This document shows, one piece after another, positions 56,012-64,000 of a DNA stretch of 64,000 nucleotides. The notes beneath the pieces are model-generated. The model was not told where the DNA came from. It ran no database searches and was given only the letters and a program-made list of their open reading frames with translations. The position numbers were made by a program, and so were the translations under genes. Every line of letters starts with the position of its first letter. Position 1 is the first letter of the stretch. Origin of the DNA: Acarospora socialis (Eukaryota > Ascomycota > Lecanoromycetes > Acarosporales > Acarosporaceae); assembly GCA_025617375.2 (NCBI GenBank), contig JAMYGW020000008.1, forward strand, positions 1,116,001 to 1,180,000. The letters run 5' to 3'.

Positions 56012-58817
56012 ATGCTAGCATATACGAGTCCGGATATCAAACCAGACATGTCAACTCCGTATCTCTTACCGGAAGAGAGCGACGGTCGGCAGCCCTCAGT
56101 CACTGCTCCAGTACCACCCAGCCGTCCGAATGGCGGCTCCAACGCCTCTTATCCTTCCGGACCGGCGCAGCGTATCCGACGGCGCAATCGGATGATCACG
56201 TCGTGTCTCGAATGCAGACGCCGGAAGCTCAAATGTGACAAATCTCATCCGTGTACTAATTGCTCCAAGTTCGCAAGAGACTGTGTCTTCCTCGCACCTG
56301 CACTCGACTCGGCGTCGCAGCTCAAACTGACAGAGATCAAGGAAAAGATGGGCTCGCTGGAGAGAGTGCTGGAGCAGGACGTTGCCCGCAAAGGTGGTCC
56401 CAGGAGAGGCATGCCGCCCGAAAGCGGAGATCAGGACGAGGCGGACCTGGTGTTGGAGCCGGAGGATGAGAAGGATTTGGAGCCTACACCATTGGCCGTG
56501 GTGGATGCCGCATATGACGACGATGCGGATAACGACTTACTGGATTTAGGTATCAAGATGGGGAAGTTAAGGCTGACCGAGAGGGTTGGGGGTTTCTTCC
56601 GCCCGAAAGTGAGCGAGGAGGTGAGCCATCCTCTTGCTCGTCCCAGCACTCACATTTCCTCGAACAACGGTCGTGGTCTGACATGTAGCAGATTAGCGTC
56701 ACATTGGGTGATGCGCGCAATGACCATCGAACAGCAGAGGAGAAAGCAGTGTCGCCGGAACCAACTATCCCGGACGTGCCCCCTACCGCTGCTTTTCTGG
56801 AACCGGGGCCCGCATATATTGCACCTTCGTCAGGATTCTTCTTCGGTGCAAGTAACAATCAACCTTCGCTGATTGATTTCCTCCCGTCCAAGATAGCTGC
56901 AGATCGTTTGTTGCAGCAGTACTGGTATGCAGTGCACGACCTTGCGCGCTTGGTCCACAGACCGAGCTTTGAACGACGATACGAGGCCTTCTGGGACGAC
57001 GTATTGATGGGTATCGAACCGGCAAGCTCACTACAAGCCATCGTCTTCGCCGCCATGTTCTCGGGCGTAGTCAGCATGTCCGATGAGATGGTAGCCCGAG
57101 ACTTTGGGGTACCCAAGAAGAATCTAGTGGGCAACTTCCAAGTCGGTACGGAGACTGCATTGTCGAGAGCTAATCTACTTCGGACCACCAAAGTTGAGAC
57201 ACTGCAGGCTTTCGTGATGTACATGGTACGTATAATGCAGCCTCCTTTTCAAATTCTTGTTGACATGATTCACCAGATTCCATTATGCCGTAGTGAGATG
57301 TCACGCGCACATTCTGCCCTCTGTGGGACTGCCATCCGGATTGCCGAGTGCATGGGTCTGCACCGGGACGGCACTGAGTATGGGCTCTCGCCCGTCGAAA
57401 CTCATGTGCGGCGGCTGATATGGTACCAACTTTGCTTTCTCGATCTTCGAACATGCGAAGCACAAGGCCCACGACCCGGAATTCGCAGAGAGGAGTTCGA
57501 CACCAAGTTTCCACTCAACGTGGATGATGTTGACTTGGAGAACAACCCACCTCCAAAGAGATCGCTGAACAGATGGACGGGAATGACTCTGAGTCTCATC
57601 CGCATGGAGTGTCATGAGATGCACCGTGTCGTATGGGTTGAAAGAGTTCGACTCGAGAAGAAGAAAACCAGCCTGACAGCAATCTTAGCCAAGGTCGAGA
57701 ACTTCCGCAGAGACATGCAAGAGAAATATCTACCAATGATCGACGAAACAGTTCCAATACAGCACTATGCCCGATTGGTGTTCGACATTCTCTACTACAG
57801 ATTGCACATCATGATTCTCCATCGGTACCACAACAGCGTCGCAACCAAAATCCCCGACCGCCTCCGACAGATCATCCTCACATCGGGCACGCAGCAGCTG
57901 GAGGACTCGATCGAAGTTGCCACGTCGCCGGTGCTGAAACCCTGGGCCTGGTATATCGGCGCGATGCAGCAATGGCACACGGCCTTCCTCCTTCTCATCG
58001 AAGTGTTCGCCTACCCCATGCGCCGTGAAGCGGATCGCATCTGGGCCTGCCTCGACTACGTCTTTGAGGTCCCAACCAACTTGACCCGCGACCAGAAAGC
58101 TCGCCTCATCCTGACCGAACTCAGGGATAAAACGGGCGCTTACCGCGACCTTCGCAAAATGCGAGCGCCGACCGGGATGATCGAGCGGCTGGGCCAACGC
58201 CCTCCACGGCCCGTCGAAGACAGAGGCTCCAGCCAAGAGCACAGTGCACAGCTCCGCCATCTGAGCGAGTCTACCAACTCGGATATGAGTTTCACCGGAG
58301 TGGCGAACGGAGAATCGCTCTTCACGCCGCAGGCGACCAGTCCGGCCGGAAGTTCAGAGACGAGTAACGCTGCCGCGGCCGCAGCCGCCGCGACGCAGAC
58401 TGGGCCGCTAAGTATCAGAGACGATCTGATGATTGATATAGACTGGGTGCGATACTATACTTACCCTTTACCCCTCTGACCAGCTCTTCTCCCCTTTTCT
58501 CCTTATTTCCCGTCTCCTGTCCCCACCACCCTCCCATCACCAAGCATGCAAACCAAAGCTAACGCCACGCTCAGGCTGAATGGGACAAACTCTTCCCTCC
58601 CGACGTCAACACCGGCGACCTCAACATCCCCCTCACGCCCGCCTCTCAACCACCGCAGTTCCCGCAACCCTCACATTTACAGTCATCAACATCCTCACAA
58701 CAACGAAGAAACGACCCACCACCACCATCATCAGTCTCATCGGCCGACTTCTCCACCCTCCTGGCGCACAAAGCCGCCGCTATCCCGCGATCGCCGCTCC
58801 CTAGCGATACCTTCTGA
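56012..58817 (+). CDS. Zn2Cys6 transcription factor with fungal_trans domain
   Basis: Four exons, 56012-56620, 56692-57225, 57277-58446 and 58575-58817, give 851 aa. The Zn2Cys6 cluster is near residues 65-95 (SCLECRRRKLKCDKSHPCTN, then CSKFARDCVF), followed by a helical dimer segment (LTEIKEKMGSLERVLEQD). The fungal_trans middle region is clear: LVHRPSFERRYEAFW, LCGTAIRIAECMGLHRDG and THVRRLIWYQLCFLDLRTCE. The last exon was found by splicing over a 128-nt intron: DLMIDIDW joins AEWDKLFPPDVNTGDLNIP, a conserved tail; without it the protein would end a few residues after DW. Intron 2 (51 nt) has no stop and keeps frame if retained. The target genes are not evident; nothing around it looks like a cluster it would control. 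Confidence 0.92.
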
Positions 58818-59335
58818 TTCCTGCTCAAGTTGAACCCGGAGTTCGACGGACTACCTCTACGTGGAGGACCGGTGGGCAATAGGGAGGAGTGGGAAAAAGG
58901 GCTGCGCATCCGGGTACCCTGAGCTACGCTTTGCTACGTTTACTGTCACGCACGGCGAGGGCGAAAGATGGGCGTTTTGCGCTTGAGGAGTTGAGGAAGG
59001 AACTGACTCGGTTGGGCTTCGTTTTGTGATAGCTTGGCTTGGCTTTGGTTTGGCTGGACGTGGAAAGATCGTATGGGTACTTACTACCTTATCACTTGAT
59101 AGGCTGAGGGAAGAGGGGATGGAATGTGCCTACCTACCCAGGTCCACCTGCCCTACTACTACACCCAAGAATATCCCGACTGCCCACTTCACACTATCCT
59201 GACCATTCTGTCAGCTAGAGTCGAAACGCTGAATTTCAAATCTACCGTAACGTAACCCCTAACCCATGCCCAACATCCTTAACGTACAAATACAAATCAA
59301 GCCCAAAACTCCACCCCTCTCTCCACCTCGTCCCA
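58818..59335. other. Intergenic, convergent 3' ends
   Basis: A 518-bp gap between the Zn2Cys6 gene and NUP159. I see no gene. Confidence 0.6.
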
Positions 59336-62300
59336 TCACAATTCATCCACCCCCCTCACCCTCCCCTTCCCGCTCAACACCTCCCTCAACTTCCCACACA
59401 CCTCCTTCCGCCTCCTCATCTTCTCCCGATAAAACCTAACGTCCTCTTCCGTGACCGCATCCATTATCTTCCGCGGCGGCGTGCCCCTCGGGCCCTCGCC
59501 CCTCGACTCCAAGAACGACGATCGAAATGAACCGCCCGTCCCCGGCGTGAAAAACACACTACTCCCACTGCTCGCCGGCGTCCGCGGCATCCCTCTTGAT
59601 CTCGAGAACGAAGAAGCAGGAGGCGGGGTCGCGAACGGCGACGACCCCCTACTCGTAGCGATACCGTTTCCATTGACGGAAGCGGACGTCGCCGTCAAGG
59701 CCAGTTTACGGATCTGCGTCTCCAGGACGTCGACGTCGCCGCTCTTCTTCTCGGCCATGGCCGTCATGGTCATGACGGTCTTCAGGACCGCCTCGACGGT
59801 CGGGACGGCATGTTTCTGCTTCCCGCCAGCCTTGGCGCCGTGTGGCTGGGACGCGAGTTTCGCTTTCAGCAAGGAGACGCCCTCCTCGGCGTCAGCAAGC
59901 AGTTTGAGGAGATGGGTGAAGTCGCGGCGGAGGTCGTGCTGCAGCGCCGCCTGTTCGGCCGCGAGGGGCGCCGCGCGGCGGGCGTCGACGGCCTCGGGCT
60001 GTGTGTGGGCGGCGACGGTGCGTTTGAGGTCGTTGTGCTTCGCGCGCAGGCGGACGAGGTGCTTTTGCAGGTCGCGGCAGTCGTCGAGGAGGGATTGGAC
60101 GTCGTGAATCCGGGTGTTGGTGAGGTGCGTGTGCAGGGAGTCTTCGAGGACGCCGAGGTCTTCGATCTCGATCAGCACCCAGTCCGAGGCGTCTTCGAGA
60201 TCCGAGCGCGTGCGCCCGCCGTCTTTGTACATCTCCTCGTGCCCTTTAACGAATGCGGAGAGAGAGCGGGCGTTCAGGCCGAGGGTGTCGACCATGCTGT
60301 TGATGTCGCGGTAGACTTTCTCGATCTGGCCGGGGATGCCGGGCTTGTTGATGTTGCCGACGTAGTCCTGGTGGGCTAGGAATGGGGCGAGGGTAGTGGT
60401 GGCCTCGACTTCCGTGTCAAGCTCCTCGCGGACCTTCTCGTCTTCTCTGTCGCTCAGATCTTGCTCCTCTTCCGCCAGTTCTCTCGCTCGTAGGGCAGCA
60501 TGGCGATTGAATCCTTGCTCCTCTAACTGGGATCTAGCAGTGCTGGGCGTAAACACAACAGTTGACGCCTTTCTAGTACCATCACCGAACAGCTCTGGTT
60601 GAGTGTTTGCAGTGGTGGGAGTGAACATGACCGTGGATGCTTTCCTATGACCAAGCCATTTGGTCTGTATACCTGGTGCGCTGACAGACCTCGCATTGTC
60701 GGGTCTCAGTACCTCGGTCGGGATCGACAAGCGAACAGGGCTTGGTGACCTTGGGCTTTCCTGCACCTTGGTCGGCGGCGGAAAGATGGGAGCAGAATTG
60801 CCGCCAACCTCCCCGAACAAGGGTTTCGCATTCTGTTGGGGCGCTTGCCGTTGGACCTTCGAGAACAGACCCCCAACAGGACTCCGGTCGAGGGCTCCAC
60901 CAAACGAACTTTCCGGAGTGATCTTGAAACTCTGGTTCGTATCGGTGTTGGGACTCAGGTCTTGTGCAACATCCTCGCCGCTTCCTTCATCGTCAAGACC
61001 GTCGTCGTCGTCCTCCGAAGAGAGAGCTGGATGCTCTGGTTCTGCCTCTGTTGTGGCTCGGGGTATATCCTTAGAAGGTATGAAGTCAGGCGGTAATGGA
61101 GCGTCATCATAAGTGTCTTTCGACGCAGAGGTAGATGATGCGGATGAGTCACCGGCAGCGTAACTGGATTTGCTTGTGGGGTCGGGAGGCAAAGGAGCTT
61201 CAGGGAGATTTTTATCTACCCCAGAAGGTAGACCTCCCTCTCCTTCTTCAGGCTCCGGCTTGATTTTGGGGGACTTAGACGATTTGTTGGGCGTATTGGG
61301 CTGCACATCCTGGCCCTTGGTCTTGTCCTCTGGTGTCTCAATGGCTGCAGGCTCACTATTCTGCACAGATGCTGGTGTTGTTGTGCTTTGCGCTTGTGTT
61401 CCAAACAAGCCTCCAGTCGCCGGCGGCGCGGTATTGGGGAACGGAGATTTGGCTTGCACAGGTGTTGTACGTGGCGTGGTTGACTGCGGATCAGCATTTA
61501 ATGGCTGATTAGGCTTTGTTCCACCGTCTTTGTTGCTGCTTTCTTCCATATCTGCTTCACCTGCTCCCGGCGCACCAGGTGTCTTCGGGGTTTCGTCCAG
61601 CGAATTTCCAAAATCAGAGCCAAAGAACGAACCACCTGTCGTGTTACTAGGTTTTGAGGCATCATCCTTAGCAGTACCATCACCCTTAAAAGTCGACCCC
61701 AACGTGAACCCACCAGTGCCACCAGTCCCGCGCAAGCCTGCGGGTTGATCGGGTTTTCTGGGGGTCCCTCCGAAGCTCGTATCCGTGTCCATACCTGAGT
61801 TAAACGATGTGTTTTCGTTAGCTTTACCAAAGGCACTTTCTCCCCTCCCTTGTGACGCCGCGCTGGCGAAACCTCCTGCTTTCGCATATGAGCCAAAGCC
61901 ACCGGAAGTAGACGTAAGCGTTTGAGCAGCAGTGTTCCCGCCGAAAGCACTAGCCCCGTTGCTGCCACCGAATGCAGAGCCTGTGCGCATACCTAGGCCT
62001 CCAGGCTGACCAAATGTGCTGCCGGTAATCGTTGCCGTGCTCGAGGTAGGCACACTCCAGGGAGACGGCCTATTGCCTAATCCACCAATGGTGCCAAAGG
62101 CACTGCCTTGCGCAGTACCTCCCAAAGGCGTAGCCGAGCCAAATGCAGGCTTCCCGAACGCAGCGCCACCTGTCGGTGCCGCGCCGCTGCCAGTGGAAGT
62201 AGACGAGCCCCACGGAGACTGTGACTGGCCCATTCCGAACGGCGCACTAGTCGTCCCGAATGCTGGAGTTGATGGCTTTCCAAAAGCGCCGCCAAGACTG

Positions 62301-63903
62301 TTGGGTGGTGGTATTGCGTTACCGAACGTAGGCTGCTGTTGCTGTATATTTCTACCGAGTGGAGAGTTCTGCTGCGACTGCTGCTGTGGCTCACCAGATC
62401 CAAAAGCTACTAGACCTGGGTATGCTGTCCCTTGTCTTACAGACTCCGAATAAACCATCCACCAAGATGCCAGTATACCCTCATTATTTAACACCATTAA
62501 AGCCGGTAAAGGAGTCGGAGATTCGTCAATTTCTTCGCCGACAAGTGGCCGTAGAACTTTCTCTCGGCCCGACAGATCTAAAGCAACACCGATAGGGGAA
62601 GTGTCCATCATCTCGTCATTCATTGGCATCTGAGCTCGACGTGAGTCGTTAGCCATTCCTGTGGTGGTGAAGACATTCGTAGTCTTCTCTGCGGGTAGAT
62701 CGCTTGTCAAAGGGCTTTTTGAGCTTGAGAGAAGGCCAATGTCAACCGACGCTGTAGATGCCACTATCAAAATGTCCTGGATATTAGGAGGGAAATCCTT
62801 TAGCCGCTGAATGAAATGAAAAGGCGGAGACCGATTAAGACCGTATGGCGGACAAGGGTCCTGAAGTTTCTGATAGATGAATGAGGATGGAGGTTGACGA
62901 GTCACAAGGTGAAAGGTGGAAGCCGGAATGCTGCCGGGATTGAACGAGGACGGGGTATGGATCATGAGAAAGACATTAGTCTCGAGCCAAGAAATTGAGG
63001 AGACTAGCTCGGTTAGTGGACGGGCTCTCTAAGATGAATTGACATACCTACCATGTTGATCACCATCAAGCCCTGGCGGTCTAGGAATCATTGCCTTTCC
63101 TTCCCCTTCAGGCGTCATTTGGAAACCAGTACCATTCCCCAACCCTGCAACCAACTGTTTGCCCCGTTTGCTCCAAGACAAGCAGCTTACACCGGTTTTC
63201 AGGCTCTGTCCATTTGTTCCACTCAGAAACTGTCGCGTTTTCAGATTCGCCATCATGAGATCTCCATTAGTGTTCACGGCCGCGAAAAGCTCGGCTTTTT
63301 CCGGCGTAGGGTTTGGAATCAGGGCTCGCAACGCTATTCCGTTTGTAGAGAGTTCAAATGCCGTTTGAGTGTTGCCTTGCATTATGGACGCCACATCGTA
63401 CACAGCAAGACCACCACCGTTTTCCGCTGAGAGGACAAGGAAGTTCTCATCCGCCGAAAAAGCTACTTGGGAGATTCTCATCCCAATTGGGATGGTCAAC
63501 TGCGGAGAGAACGGCTTGATGTTGTTGAGAGCCGCATCGGCCGCGGTGAATGCCTTCCTCACCGACTCGGTGCTGGCAATGACGATAGTGTCTGGACCTG
63601 CGGCGGCCAGTAGACCCTTGTTCGACGCAGTACTCATCAACGACGAGGTGGGAGGTGGGAGAGCGTCGGCCGGCCATGGTGATGGAAGAAGCTTGACTTT
63701 GGCCTCCCCAGCAAGAGAGAGAAACCCAAGTGCCTAAGTACATGTTGCTGTCAGAAGGACTAGAGTATAGTCCGACCTGTAGAACTCACCTCCGTTTGGA
63801 TTTCCTCTAGATCTGGTCCAGCCTGCGTCTGGACATTGTCAGAGGCCATGACGTTGCTCCCAAAAGTGGAGTTTCCGCCAACATTGGCAAAGCTGAACGC
63901 CAT
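59336..63903 (-). CDS. NUP159: Nucleoporin NUP159/NUP214
   Basis: Cytoplasmic-face nucleoporin that works with Nup82 and Nsp1 and activates the mRNA-export helicase Dbp5. Three exons, 63790-63903, 63052-63733 and 59336-63003, give 1487 aa. The N-terminal beta-propeller is seen from ALGFLSLAGEAKVKLLPSPW, through RISQVAFSADENFLVLSAE, to PTPLPALMVLNNEGILASWW. A long FG-repeat region follows, with many FG, SAFG and FGKP units, then a charged linker with two near-repeats (KASTVMFTPTTA / KASTVVFTPSTA), and a C-terminal coiled coil (about residues 1180-1400) that pairs with Nup82 and Nsp1. The start is the ATG at 63903 (MAFSFANVGGNS), usual in fungi. The frame stays open to the window edge without another ATG, so a longer start cannot be ruled out. 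Confidence 0.94.
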
Positions 63904-64000
63904 CCTTGCTCTTTCAAAATCGGGAGAGCAAGTTCGTACTTCACGGTCGATGAGCTTGCGGCGGTTGTTGACATTGGGCGAGTTGCCTACGGTTGCAAAG

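Noticed and set aside
59451-60379. Plus-strand ORFs of 189-218 codons
   Set aside because: Antisense to the coiled-coil part of NUP159; no domain and biased composition.

Overview
The window is nuclear DNA from a filamentous ascomycete (Pezizomycotina). The evidence is spliceosomal introns of mostly 47-105 nt with fungal branch points (CTAAC/CTGAC-like), intergenic gaps of 0.2-1.1 kb, roughly even GC, and a gene set typical of these fungi: alternative oxidase, a DOP1/DopA protein, MON1, a QDE-3-type RecQ helicase, a Zn2Cys6 regulator, a KAR9-family protein, a DUF3632 gene and the kinetochore protein Fta4. I could not settle the class; Dothideomycetes or Eurotiomycetes both fit. I see no rRNA, tRNA, CRISPR array, transposon or virus-like element. 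I joined exons by hand from splice sites, reading phase and family resemblance. Every joined model below keeps frame, except the DUF3632 locus.

Layout. 0-5 kb: an F-box protein (Hrt3/Pof7/FBXO9 type, cut by the left edge), divergent from an MTM1 mitochondrial carrier, then a WLM-domain zinc protease. 5.7-12.5 kb, minus strand: a KAR9-family protein, an unrecognised conserved protein with a calponin-homology-like C-terminus, and a DUF3632 locus that looks decayed. 13.3-22 kb, plus strand: an orphan membrane protein, a bacterial-looking sulfotransferase, a five-exon acylphosphatase too small to show as one ORF, alternative oxidase, and a Tls1/C9orf78 protein. 22-31 kb: dopA (minus, six exons) divergent from MON1 (plus, five exons). 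31.8-42 kb: a long disordered minus-strand protein and a six-exon RecQ helicase, divergent from a KEL3/KLHDC4-like protein. 44.7-50 kb: a PLP decarboxylase divergent from a 13-exon prolyl aminopeptidase, then Fta4. 50.8-64 kb: a triple-KH RNA-binding protein, a BTB protein, a two-domain dimeric alpha+beta-barrel protein, a Zn2Cys6 factor with a detached last exon, and nucleoporin NUP159.

The genes do not form one pathway or a metabolite cluster. They are mainly housekeeping: endosome/Golgi traffic (DopA, Mon1), genome maintenance (RecQ, WLM protease, Fta4, Tls1), mitochondrial function (MTM1, alternative oxidase), mRNA handling (KH protein, Nup159) and microtubule positioning (KAR9). Several sit head to head over short shared promoters: F-box/MTM1 (359 bp), dopA/MON1 (325 bp), RecQ/KEL3 (424 bp) and decarboxylase/peptidase (197 bp).

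The less ordinary points are gene architecture and regulatory symmetry. They include coding exons of 9, 13, 15, 20 and 21 nt, two GC-AG introns, an intron-dense peptidase, a possible gene transfer (sulfotransferase), a decaying DUF3632 gene, and an 11-bp inverted repeat around a CRE-like core almost exactly midway between two divergent start codons. I did not find a convincing new multi-gene system.
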